Below, piece after piece: positions 1-13,300 of a stretch of DNA of 64,000 nucleotides. The stretch comes from Taenia hydatigena. Lineage: Eukaryota; Platyhelminthes; Cestoda; Cyclophyllidea; Taeniidae. Numbering within the stretch: the first letter of the stretch is position 1; every line of letters starts with the position of its first letter. The stretch covers positions 7,552,587 to 7,616,586 of the forward strand of contig JADWOT020000010.1 in the NCBI GenBank assembly GCA_036345935.2, read 5' to 3'. The notes below the pieces were generated by a model. It saw nothing but the letters and a program-made list of their open reading frames with translations, was not told the DNA's origin and searched no databases. Position numbers and translations under genes: made by a program.

Positions 1-1088
1 TTGTCCCTTGATGGTGAGATAGCATTAGAAGGAACGTGCGAAATGGGTCAAATAGGCATGTTCTGACCTCTCATTTTCGCAAAGCATCATCGTCAAGTCC
101 ACCAAAGTTCAGGCATGTATAGGACAGCTAAGCGACAAAAAATCGGTAAGAGATGGAAAGGATGGAGAAGGACGTGGTTGTAGTTTCAGAGGCAGAAAGT
201 AAATTTCAATTGCACAAAAACGAAGGAGTAGATGGGAGGAGAGACAGTTAATACCATTCTTATAGTTGGGCATGAAGTTCTATCAAGTCTCCCGTTGGTA
301 TTAGTGTCACCTTGCCTTTTGATTCCCAATGGAAAGGACTGCATATTGTTGCTATTTCCCCCTTCATCTGATCACTCTTCGCGTAAGAGATGCAGCACTT
401 TGAACTGCCAAATGCCACCATCGGAAAGCAACAGACTTTGCTGCACAAAGGAAACGATGATAGACGAACAACTTGGCGATTTCGGTGAGTAAGGTTGGAA
501 GCAGTCTTTTTAAAAAATCATGTTTTGAGGTTGCTTCCCAGGCAACGATTGGATGAATAACCTGGCGATCAGTCTCCAGTGTAGACCGATGACGCATGCC
601 CTGGAGGTGAGGTATGGATGGTAGCTGCCGTTTTTCGACAATGACGGGCAGGTCTATTCGATTTAGTCGTGACACGAATTAGTCATTAAGGAATCACTCA
701 TCTGCAAAGCAATCATCCTGATGACTTCCAAGTGGCATTGGTGATACGGTGTTTGGTATTTATAAATTGGAGCAATGGGCGATCTGAAAGGCATGACTAA
801 GGCTTCAGCAGACTGAAAGAATTTGCCACCATTATTGCTTCTCCTGCAGATCATGCAGTAACCGCCCTCATCACATCTCGTCGGTGGCGGGCAGACGTCA
901 GAACCTGGGGGGCCACAAGTGGCAACGGCGATCTTAGCATTGCTGTTCTCCACTGAAGTGAATTCAATGCGCTCTCATTATCAATTGATTATCACTTTTC
1001 ATGAACTGCTGGCTATAGCCTTGTTTGTACCAGTGTGAGGTTAATTCTTTGCTGTCTGGCGACTTACATGTCCTTTCCTGCCTTACAG
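1..1088. other. 5' flank of the Nup214 exons, no exon called
   Basis: The Nup214 propeller must have further exons upstream of the first one I can identify, because about 200 residues of the conserved N-terminus are missing. I looked for them here on the + strand and found only ambiguous candidates, for example an open stretch near 890-955 with no convincing family motif. The minus-strand frames here resemble no family I know. The stretch could be intron sequence with the missing exons lying left of the window. Confidence 0.4.
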
Positions 1089-4000
1089 TTTCGTGGAGTC
1101 CCAAGGGCAAGCAGCTAGCATTGGCAGCGACCGGTACTCTTTCAGAGTCAACAGCAAATTCTGCGGCGACCAACTCAACTTCTATTGTGCAGGTGGATCA
1201 CGACCTTAAGGTCAAGCGAATCATCCCTATCGATGCACTGCTTAAGCAATATCTCAAAGGTTGGTACACACTTCAGCAAATCTCGGTCCTGTCTATGCGT
1301 TTTCTTTACGTCTTTCGATTTGTAGCCACCGCTGCTATTTTTATGCTTGAATGAGTTGAGATGGATGGGTTAATACGCGGCTGCTGCTTTTCCCATTTTC
1401 TGACGTTAATTTTCTTCCTCAAACCATCAACAAACTAATTTAACTATCGTTCGTAACCTGACGAACTTGATTTGATTGTCTCAATTCGTGGCATTTCATG
1501 CTTCTGCTTGCCCTTCACCACTTCGTTTTGTCTCTCGCGTCGAAAGAGGGACGGGCGGCTAATTTGTGCTCGTGTCACGTACACGCGTCTTCTGTCCATC
1601 ACACCCAGTCTTTATTGGGCCGTTGCTCCATCTTGGCACCTGTAAGGTCAGTGGTGAGGTCACCAGTTGGGGGCATTCACGTGACGACCTCATGTAGGAT
1701 TATTTTACCAATCACTTTTCGGCCTATGGTTGAAAAATAACAGTTGCTTATTAAACCGCCGCCAGCCTCATTAACTGATTTGGCATCAAAGGTGTGCCAT
1801 CTCATTCCATCTCTATAAACGAAACGGAGAAATTCGTTCATGATGCGATAAACGGCAACTCTAGTCGAAGGTGCTGGGTTCGTTTATCTTTCCTGCGCTG
1901 TAGTTAGGCTGCATGTGTTTGTGTGTGTGTGTGAGTGGGTGAGATCGAAGAGAGGGAAGGGAGGATATTTGATGCAAGTATACACTGCAGAGCCTTTTTT
2001 ACTACCTCAAACACGTCTCTGGCATAAATATTTAATCGGGAGGATGAAACGTGTGTTGTTGAAACTCGACTGTTCGGATCGTTAAAAACGCCAATCTACG
2101 ACGCTTTAACTTTGGTTTTGTCGAGTGGGGGATGGTGGTGGGTGGTGGAGAGATGTTATCGCAAAAACAATTTGGCAATTTTCATGGCTAACAAATTAAA
2201 TCTGCTAGCAGATTTGATCGAGGATTTTTCGCGAATTTTTACTGATATGCGAATGTTTTTTGCTTATGACTCGGTTCTCATAGACGAAAAAGCGCTTATT
2301 ACAGACTGCGACTTATGCATTCCACTTATTTACAAGTGGCAAATGAAGTGTTTTGAGGCTTTTTTTATCGCTGTGTCTTATTGTTAGTTACGTTGATTTG
2401 TTAGGTGTTCACCTACTTCTTACTATCATTATCATCGTCAAGAGGGCTTGTTATGGACTCACTAGCTTTGTGAGTTCATTTGAACTCATAGAAATGGCTT
2501 GAGTTTAAGAAGGTCCTCCAACACGTATCGCTTTTGGTTGAAACATTTCGCGCTAACGTGTGCACCCATTCCCTACCACTCACACCTATCTCGCCTTGCA
2601 CACTGCAAATAGTCCAACACTTCCTCTCCAGAATACTGTGCTTGCTTTATGTATGGTGGTTTGTTATGCGTTTCCTGCTGGACACCAAATACTCACTACT
2701 GTGGTCTATTTTATGCGCGAAAATATCCTCTGGAAGGAATCGGAACTGGCCTGCCAGTTGGGGGTAAAACCTTGCTCCTAAAAGGCAACGCAAAATACAT
2801 TGCTTCTAGACTGTTCCTCGAGAATTTCTACACTTTAGGAGAAGGGGAAGATAGACGGCTGTGGCTGGGAGGTAAGGCAAAATCGTAGTGGCCGGGACGA
2901 GGCTCCTCTTTGGCTTTTGTGGACAGAACCGTCGCAATTAAGTGCAATTTACGGAAGCTTGTGTCTCTTTTCAAACGGAAAACAAATTATGGTGGCGCGT
3001 ACTTCAATGAGGAGACCTTTTCCTCCCGTTGCACGAACCCGCTTTTTTGCCTTGTAAACCAGTACTGCAAAGAGCTGGAAAGAAGTGTTATTTGTCCGCC
3101 TACAGAACGAGAGCATTCAACGTCTATCAAACACGTTTTTAGCTTAGTAAATGTGTCCACGGAACGACTTGTTGCTATCAGCCACGAGATAAAATAATGT
3201 CATTTTGGCGTGAATGGGGAAGGAAACAACACGCCACGTATATGGGATGCCAGTTTGTTAAAACTCCAAGTTTTGGCTTCTAGACCGGAAATTGCTCTTA
3301 GGTGAGTGCTGTGGAAACTTACCAAATGCTGAGTTGCGTTTTGATTCCTCTCCTACCTTCTTTTTCGTCGCTATCTTTCACTTCTCAGCCATCCACTTCG
3401 ATTTCTGATTTCTTTTCATCGTGTGCAAATGTATCGTATTGCCTTATTTTGGTCGAGTTCTACTTTTTTTTCTCAAAATCCTGCACAAATAGCCGGCTTT
3501 ATGCTTGGTTTGAACTCACTAATTGAAAGTCACGTGCCATGATTGGTTATGGGTACGGAAATTGAGGTAGGAAGGCCTACCAAAGGTTAAGGCTCTAATG
3601 GCTCCGTACATTGCCAGTCCATCTAGACGTGGGCTTTCGTCGATGGATTATCATGTCACCATTGTCGTCTCCGGGGTTACCTCCGCCGACATGACAAGGC
3701 ATAGGAGTGTATTAATAGCTTGAAGACCAAAAATGGTCGTATAATAACTCATGCCCTCTTTTCATGCTGGTTGGAGCACTGATTAGTGTGTACATGCATA
3801 TTATAGACCTCACCGAACCCCGACCAATCGATATTCTGTGGACCTCTTCGTATTGCTTCCTTCTGGGTGTTGTGGACGCCAAGTCGGGAAAAGAAATGCG
3901 TCTTGTCTTCATAACGGCTCTGGTGAGCACATTTCAAGCCTAATAAACTGTCTGTTTATAACACTCCAGTAACACCTATTTTTCTGCTCCACTTCAGCCG

Positions 4001-4391
4001 AAATCGGAGGCACGGTTGGGAAAACTGCCCGAGTTCACGAGTTTTGGCAGTGGACTCTGCCGCTACCTGATGTGTCTTGTGCCAAATTCCACCACACTGG
4101 CAGCAGTGACTTGGTCACCTGATGCAGAAGAGTGCTACCTCCTTGACATTCCCTCCATCACGGCATTACCTAAAAGCCCATCTGCCGATAGCCTTCCAAA
4201 TCTAATCAAATCACTTCCCCTTCCTACTGATAGCTATCCAATCGCGATGCATGTTGGTGCTCTGGTGGATTCTCCCGATCCCTTGCCTCTTATCATTGGT
4301 TTGTTGGCGAATGGCGCTCTGTTTGCGTTCAAGCTTCTCCCTCCAAATAGTACTCCAGCCGGAGGTCCATGCAATATCTTCGCGGGCTTTC
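1089..4391 (+). other. NUP214: Nup214 N-terminal beta-propeller exons
   Basis: Three exons (1089-1259, 3807-3922, 3998-4391) encode about 227 residues of the seven-bladed propeller. Readable landmarks are VSWSPKGKQLALAATG at the start, RPIDILWTSSYCFLLG in the second exon, and a blade with PLPLIIGLLANGALFAFKLL in the third, which align in order with the vertebrate protein. Phases agree: the first exon ends in phase 1 and its G completes an Asp codon at 3807; the second ends in phase 0 at CTG|GTGAGC. The third has a donor GTATGT at 4392, but the frame stays open to 4516, so a longer exon is possible. Confidence 0.85.
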
Positions 4392-7300
4392 GTATGTGGT
4401 GTGGATCAGCCGATAAACCTCCACAGCTACCATCCGGTAATAGTGATCTTGACCCCATACTATTAGCTGTTTCATTTGGAAATAAGTTCATGCTTTTTTT
4501 CCTCCACCTTCATTGACATTGGAGAGCCCCTTTGACATCGGGTGTTATCAAGTGATCCTAAAAAATTGCCCATTTTTCTAGTCAACACACCATCCACCAC
4601 CTCCGAATCACCTAGCCCTACTGCGACGATTCAATTCGGTAACACTTCTAAGTCTACTGGTAAAGAATCTTCCTACTCATTTAATAATTTTCTTAGACGG
4701 CACAGCTGGTCCTTCCGGTTTCACGGGCCTTTTTGGTAAGCCGAATATCGCAGGTAAACTTTCGACGCAGTGTTTACCATTTCGGTCGGTGTTTTGCTTA
4801 TTGCTAGGGTTCAATATTGTACTTTACAAACATGATTGTTGCGATGACGGCTTCCCGTTTTGATTCTCCATCACACGGTCTCTCCAATAGTAGACCTAAT
4901 AGTCTTACACATAGAGATTTTTTAAAACTTGAATAAACTGATGAACTACTACTTTTAGATGGGACAGTGGCCAAAGTAACTTCAACAGTGACAACAAAAC
5001 CAGGTAGATGCATTTGTTGCTTAATTTGGCGTTGCTTGTATCGTACCTGTTGGAGGTTAGATTGAGTAACAGTGAATTATCTTTGCTTCATTATTGGTCA
5101 AGACGAGGCAATGCAGATGCTTATACTTGGGTCACCGTTTTAGAGGTCACAACAGTCAGTTCGACAACACCGTCTCCTGCCACCGCCTTTGGGTCGCTGT
5201 TCGGAAAACCAGCTACCGCGGGTGAGGACTTGTTGCTGAAATTGCAATAGGTTATTCCGTTGACATTGAAACAAGTATGCCTGGCCACTGTTGTAGCTGC
5301 AACGCCTACCATTGCGACGGCCTCTTCTGTTGTGTCACTGTTCGGAAAACCTGCAGTCACGAGTAGTGAGTCTCCACTCAAGTTGGCTTAATTAGCTGTT
5401 TTGGATTGATTCATCGTCATCTTAAACTGTTTTAGCTGCACTATCGGGATCGACCACCATGACATCTAGAACGCCTCCTGGAAAGCCTGCTACCACTGGT
5501 ACTTCTAAGTGAAGTGGTTGATACTTCACTTTTATTTGCAACAGTATTAAAAAGTGTCCTATCATAGATAACTTCCTACTAACGTGGCATGGGTCTGATG
5601 AGTATCGCCTTAAAAACCCACGCCTTTTTTGTTTTAGAAGCTCCAGCAGCTACTCTGTCAGGCACAACTGCTAAAACCAGTGACGTCAAGCCCAGCAATG
5701 CAGGTAAATGGGATTGTATTATGTGGTTGGGAGTGCTCATTAATCAAAGGAAAAAAACCCACCCAACTGTTTGTTGACTGCCTCTGTCATCTCATTGAGA
5801 AATGTGCCAACGAATGCTGTTTAAGGCACTGCAGGTGCTTATATACTTGGGTCACCGTTTTAGAGGCCACAACAGTCAGTTCGACAACACCGTCTCCTGC
5901 CACCGCCTTCGGGTCGCTGTTTGGAAAACCAGTTACCACGGGTGAGGACTTGTTGCTGAAATTGCAATAGGTTGTTCTGTTGACATTGAAACGAGTATGC
6001 CTGGCCACTGTTGTAGCTGCAACGCCTGCCATTGCGACGACCTCCTCTGTTGTGTCACTGTTCGGAAAACCTGCAATCACGAGTAGTGAGTCTCCACTTG
6101 AGTTGGCTTAATTAGCTGTTTGAGATTGATTCATTGTCATCTTAAACTGTTTTAGCCGCACTATCGAGATCGACCACTATGGCATCTCCAAAAACGCCTC
6201 CTGCAAAGCCTGCTACCACTGGTACTTCTAAGTGAAGTGGTTGATACCTCAGAATTAAAAAGTGTCCTATTACAGATAATTTCCTACTAAGGTGGTATGG
6301 GTATGATGAGTACCACCTTAAAAATCCACGTCTTTTTGTTTTAGAAGCTCCAGCAGCTACTTTGACAGGCACAACTGCTAAAACCAGTGACGTCAAGCCC
6401 AGCAATGCAGGTAAATGGGATTGTATTATGTGGTTGGGAGTGCTCATTAATCAAAGGAAAAAAAACCCACCTAACTGTTTGTTGACTGCCTCTGCCATCT
6501 CATTGAAAAATGTGCCAACGAATGCTGTTTAAGGCATTTACATTCATTTGATTATTGTGTCTCTTTTCTCTTTTTCAGCTGTCGCCAAATCTCCGTCTCT
6601 CGATACTGGTAGTTTCGTTTTCTTTTGGCATTGTTGGCTTGCCTGAATTTTAATAAATTTGGTTTGAACTGCACTTTTCAGGCGAGAACTCAACTGCAGA
6701 ACCATCTTCACTAACTCAGTCTATAATGGAGGCGTCCAACCACTTCTGGAAGGCGCTCAAGGCGCAGGCAGAGACGTCAGCGCGTGCATGGAGCCACCTA
6801 CAATCTGTGTTTGAAGGCAATTCATTGAACCTTCAACTCAAAGACGATAAGACTGGAGTGAGGCGGGGGGTGTGGGACATTGAACAGAGCCTCAACAACA
6901 TGGACGACTTTTTGCGCGTTGTGGAGGAGGTATAGCAACCACTTATCACATATATCCCGTTGCATCTTATCGATTAAGAGGTTTTAGCATTACCTTGTGT
7001 GATTAAGATCACTGCAGAGCTCCGGAAGGCTTCTCAACTCTCCGTGAATGAGCAGACCGCTTCTGCGGACTTTTTGGATCGCCTGAGTGCCGATTTTGAT
7101 GCTTTTCATCACCGTATTAGTGATAAACATCGGGTCATCGGTGCCGCCGGACTAGATCCTGGAGCCGCCGCCACGCTGGCTTCGCTGCGGCGAAAATCTC
7201 GTGCAGCTGAAAGCTTTTTGGCGGATCTTGAGGACCAAGTGGAGAGCCTTTCCGCCCAGTTGGAAGCTCGAAACGAGTGCACCAATCGGTTGGCGGGTAG

Positions 7301-10300
7301 AAGTGGGAGTAAATCTAGCCTCCCCACGGGCGATGTTGGAAGGTGAATAGTGTCGAGGGCTACTCATATTGCATTTAAGCAGTGGGGGTGACTGTCCTTC
7401 TGCCTCCTCTTCAGCCCATTGGAAAAGATTCAAGCGACCATCGCCACGAACGCACGTCTCATAAAGTTTGAACGCTACCGACTAGAACTTATATCTCGTA
7501 TGGCGGGAGTGTCCCTTTCCGACTGTTCGGCCAATAATTCGAAAAATACCTCCACGTTGGCTCCTTCATTAGGTGGTTCTGCAGTTACTGTAGACCGAGA
7601 ACAGAGAGATGCTCGACTCTATCGCCTGCTGTGTGCCAGAGACAAGGGCAGGACGAAGACAAGAACGGAGAAAAGTGCTGGGGCGGAACGACTTCCGGTC
7701 TCTAAGGCACCGTCGACGGTTGCAGAAGTGCTGGAATTGATGCTAAAGGAGAAGAAGAAGGAGGAGGCCCAACCACTGAAGCTGACACCTAAATCTGCTG
7801 GTAGGACACCACTGAAAGCAGTAGGAGCTTCGAGTTCTCCCAAAGCTGCGCCGCAGATGAGTAAGTTGGCAAAATTTTGGATGCGTTCGGAGTCTGAAGG
7901 CTCTCTTTATAAAAGATTGTTTCTTCCTCCGAAATTATGGTGAAAACAGCAAACTTTTGGTGGCTTTCGATATCTAATTGTGTTGCGCTGTTTATAAATG
8001 GTTGGGAAGAAATTTTTTGCCGTCTTCTCGTTTTTTTTTAGTTTTTGATGTGGCATCTGAATAAACCTTCTGATAAGCAGAGTGGTCTATGCTGAAGGCC
8101 TCGTCCTTCCCTTAGTCCCAGAAGTATTACCTTACTTCGTTGCTTCCGCTCATTGGTTAGTTCCAGATGTATCCGTTGGGAGGTTTCTGTTGCGAAAGTG
8201 AAGTGGATGCTCAACTCTGTGCAGCTATCACTAGTTGCTGGTGCCTAGATTACATCGCAAACGATTACACTTAGAGAATTATGCATCTGTAAATACACAT
8301 GTGTGTGTTTTTATCTGTAGGTTTGCCCGGCCAGCAGAAAAATCTTGAAATTTCCAAACTTCTTGTTTCTGCCGCCTCAGGTTAGCGGTTCACGTTCCAA
8401 TTCGCGTCGATTGCTGTCCCGAATCAAGCTGAAAAGGATTATTTCCTTAAAATTTTTTAGTCCCGCCTGTTACACTGGCAAGTGGATATCCCAGTTCAAA
8501 GGCCGGTGGATTCAGTTTCGCCATAGCCACAGAGAATGCTCATACCTCAACTCCTGTTCAGAAGGTCGCTGAGAAATCGCAACCTCTGAAAGGTCCGTTC
8601 TCCAACTACGTGCACGTCAATTGCGTTTCTACTGAAATATTTTTAGTTACTGTTATTTTATCTTTTCATGAAAGTTTTTCCTATTATGAAATCGGAAGCG
8701 CCTTCCATCACACCAATTTCAGTCGGTGAGTGTTTCTATTGAAAATGTAAATGTTCTAACAAATTATGGATTGTCTGATTTCTCCTCGACATTAAGGCGA
8801 TGCTGTGCCGGCAACATCCCCTCAAAAATCACCCTCATCTGGTGAGTCGGTACAATTTTTTCCCTTATTATGTGTATGTACCAAATGATTAGAATACTAT
8901 GGTCACTTTTATTGTTTAGGAGTGATATCTCCGTCGAAACCATCTATATTTGTCCCCTCTACATCGAAGTCGCTCACCCTGCCCACCCGTGCAACTCCTA
9001 TAGGTACGATGACATTCAGTTTAGTGTACAGAAGTTTTGCGCCGCTGTCAGAGAGTACATTCATAACTGTTGTTTTGCTACTAGCGGCACCCACGACGAA
9101 GGTGTTTGGAGCTCCAATGGGTGATTCGGGTGTAGAAAACTTCAAACCGCTTTTCCCACGGCGTGAGTTAATCACTGAAGCGTAAACATGCGCACGTGTG
9201 TGCAGATCAAATTCAACTTGATAGATTCAAATGTTTGTTTCCTTGCCTTATTAGTTCCATCTCCAACAAATGTTCCAGATGCGGCTCCAACTGGCGCATT
9301 CGCTGTTTCTGTATCACGAAAATCTCCCGTTTTTACATCAACTCCCCTCCCAACCGCTGCTCAAAGTTAGTTGGGTTAATTTAGTTTCACTCTTTGGTGT
9401 ATAACTAAGAGGAGTTTGCAAGAGTGTCTTTCTTGAACCCAGTTATTCTAGTCCCAGTCACCACACTCTAGCCAATTGCTGCGATTCGATAGTCTATCCT
9501 TCACGACATGCACTTATTTCGAAATGAATAAGTCGGCAAATATTTATCAAGATGGACTGCTTGGATTAAGACAACCTATGGGGAATTAATATTTGATAGC
9601 CTTGCAAAATGATAACTGAAAACCTGAAGCCCGTTAGTAAGTTTTTTTGGAAAAATCTCGTCAATGAATAATCAGTTCGGTTGGGAAACACGTGATGGGG
9701 AAGTACCACCGGAAGTTAATAACTGAGTCGACTAACTTTGAATGAATTAAACGCATTTCCCTCGATCTGTTCTCCACAGTTTCCTCCAGTCCCCTCGGGC
9801 CCATTTCTGCACCCATCACCACTACTTCTGAACCTATTGGTGGTAAGTAGTTAACGGTGCGTATTTTTCTGTCCTGTCATGTCCACTCCAAATTCGAAAT
9901 GGGAGAGTTGTCACCTAATTTGCATAATTGCGATTTATTTTTACTCGCCACTTCAGTACCGTCCGTAACTAGCACACCCTCTAACGCGGAGGCGATCAAG
10001 GCTGATTCTCTGCCAGGTAATCGTTTGTTTCTTTGCAGTATGCCTCAAGAATTCCTCTTTGTTTGGATATTTCCTCTCTTGCTGTAGTTGTGACTTCCAT
10101 TGTATCCAAACCTTCCACTGGCGGGTTATTTGGACTCACTTCTCTCCCTACTCCTGCCACCGAACTGTTGTCTAATGCAAAATCGGCTGATTCGGCGTCA
10201 ACCACCTTTGCTGCCACCACTGTAGCAACATCGAAACCTAGCCTGTTCGGTCTGCCACCTGCTGCATCGACAACCACCTCAACAACAACAACAACAACGC

Positions 10301-13300
10301 CAGTGATGACCTCAGTCTCGATGTCTTCTGAACCTTCTAGGTGCCTTTTCGGTAAGCCGACCATTTCTCAAATCAACTTTACAAACTTGTTTGGGATAAT
10401 ATTCACTCAATTAATTTTCTACTTGTTTCCCGTTAAGGTTTGAAACCACCGCTCGGCAAAAGTGAGCCTACTGTCAGCGTACCCAGTAAGTGTTTTTCCT
10501 ATGCGCTCTTTCACCCATGAGCGCTCTCTTTTACACTCACTTCATCATCTCACCCTTCCTTTTAGGTCAATCGAACGCCGCAACAGATGGTAAATCCGCA
10601 GTGGCTTGCATTACATGATTTTGCTGGCTAGTTAGACAAACAGCTCTTAATTTCCAACTAAACATCTCATTGTCCTTATCAGGAAACGCTCCCACTACCG
10701 CCATTGTCGCGCAGCCGAGTCAACTGCCGGGTGAGTTTGAACCGACACCTCCATCATTTATTACTTCGCAGACACAACCTAATGTCATTTCGAATTCATA
10801 GGAAGCGCAGTCGTTACCACTGCTACGCCTAACCAATCAAACCAAGTTTTTGGTGAGTTATTTTTCTCCGATTCCTGCTAAAGTAATTTCGACAAGCAAC
10901 TATTTCGGCGTGGAGTTGGGTCTACCTTTCGTTTATAGGGAACGTGGTTGCGGCTACCACTACTGCTACTACTGTTAGTCAGACTGACCAAGTACTCGGT
11001 GAGCATGCCCTTGTTTGCGAGGTCTGAGATGCCATTCGGAAGGTAATTTCCAGCTTCTTTTTTAGGGACCACTGTTTCTACTGTTGTTGCTTCCAGCGAA
11101 CCCGGCCCAATTTTCGGTAAACACTGTACTTCTCTGTTTAACAAGTTATGGAAAGTGGTCGTCATCGGTTATTTGCTTCTGCTCACGGTCTGATATAATA
11201 TTGTATTTATAGGAACTTCTCAACCAAAGCCACTATTAGGTAAGCGTTGGAGCGATTTTTGCGTAGGTTTCCTTATTGACCACCTGTTCAGTTGTCAGTT
11301 CCTGACATCGCGCCATCATGTCACTTTTAGGGACCGCTGTCGCAACTACTGCTGCCACTGTTCAACCGAGCAAATTGTTTGGTGAGTCTGATTCCCCTCT
11401 TCTTAACCTATCGTCGTCGCTTTTCTAACTTAATTTGTTACCGATTCGACGCGTCGTTTATAGGGACCAGCGTTACCACCGCCTCCACTAGTCAATCAAG
11501 TCTGATCTTTGGTGAGCACTTTTCATTTTTGAATGTCCTTACTTCCCGAATTCTTGGTCATCGATGCTTCATAGATAGTTTATTTGATCCTTCGATCCTA
11601 GGAACCGCCGTCACGACAACAGCACCAGCTACCCCACCGACTCAAGTTTTTGGTAGGTCAATCCTAAGCTTGAATACTTGCTGTCATCGCTGTTCAATAA
11701 CATGGCGCTTTCATTAATCCACAGGAAGCGCCGTTCCTACAACTACAGATAGCCAGCCAAGTGGAGGGTTCGGTGAGCGCCTTCCCGCTTCCACTAGCGC
11801 CTTTTCCATTTCTGGTGGAAATTTGATAGCATTTTGCGACCATTTTGCAGGCCAATCACCATCCACCACTGCAACGACTCAACCAGTTGCGGGACTTTTT
11901 GGTACGTTTTCCCACTACCTATTTATGATAATGCAATCTTGACGAGTTGGCGAACTACTTGGTGAGTCTGGTCATTTGAAAGCAATGCCAATCTAGTGCT
12001 TATTAAAACAAGCAATTAAATAGGAATCGAAAATTAAATAAACTGGTGATTGACATTTTGCATGCACGTCGCACGTTTAGGCCAACCGTCTGCCACAACC
12101 ACCAGCCAAAGTGGGGGCTTATTTGGTGAGTGAAAGCATCCGCTTGATTGACGAACGAGTTTGTAAACGTGAGAAATTAAACGGAACTTCCGAATCGCAG
12201 GTCAGCCAGCGACTGTTGTCACAACTTCTGCGGGTGGATTATTCGGTAAATCGAGTCGTTGTTAATGATTTGCTGGTCTTCATTGTTAAACTCAAGAGCT
12301 AACTGGCATTGTGTCCTCGATCAGTGAATGGTTTCTCAAGTAAATGAGGTTGTCACTGTCTTTTGACCCCTCTAGATCCGTCTATATGAAATGTTTGACA
12401 ATTTACGAAGCCCCGTTTGCATTCGATCTCTTCCAATAACATTCTTAATGATACTAAGCCGTTTGGAACTTTAGACCAATCAACCACAAAAACTGACCAA
12501 GTCAAGGGAGGACTATTCGATGAGCAGAACTATTTGCATTCGTTGTAGATGTTTTTTTTGTCAATTTAACCAGCCGGAGAAATATTGGCCGGTCACCGAC
12601 CTTATTTCTCCACCCCAATTGCCACCGATCAGTCAATGCTTTTTGACAGTCGAGATTTTGTTGCTAGCAAATCACTTGATTTTAGGCCAGTTAACTTCTC
12701 CCGCTTCCACCCAAGCTGGTGGCTTTTTTGGTGAGTTAGGACTTACCGATAGCTTGTGCGCCATTTTTTGAAGACTGACTCCATGAAAAACGCACCTTTT
12801 TAATTTTAGGCCAACCCGCTACTCCTCCTTCGACTCAAGCTGGTGGGTTATTCGGTGAGTTGAGACTTATTCATCGCTTGTTCACCGATTCTCAAGAACT
12901 GATGCTATGGCGACCAAATTGTTGATTTTTAGGCCAGCCCAGCAGTCCTCCTTCGGTCCCAGCTGGCGGTTTGTTTGGTGAGTTGACACTTGTTGATTAA
13001 CTATCTGCCGGTTTTTGACAACCAGCTCTAGGGGGTTAACATCTCGAATCTCTTTCAAGGTCAGTCCCCAGCTCCTGTCGCTGCTCAGGCAGGAAACTTG
13101 TTTGGTGAGTAAGGATGTCATTGCTAACGAATAGCTGGTTGGTTGATGGACTTTCAGTCATGACAATTGTCCTTAACATTCTAGCTCAATCTGGTCAAAC
13201 TGGAGGTTTGTTTGGTAGGTATTTAGTCATGAAATAACCCACCTCTTCTCAAATGGGCTTTTTCCAAGACGTTTTTCATTTCTCTAGGATCATCACCCTC

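Noticed and set aside
364..953. Two minus-strand frames (364-675, 663-953)
   Set aside because: No family motif and no splice context; they lie in probable 5' intron of Nup214.
9429..9510. Possible extra FG-type exon after an attctag acceptor in the 9366-9779 intron
   Set aside because: The frame hits a stop after a few codons and there is no donor; at most a dead exon.
9996..10364. 122-residue minus-strand frame rich in Val
   Set aside because: It is antisense to the Thr-rich Nup214 exon 10088-10351; the ACA/ACC codons read as Val/Gly on the other strand.
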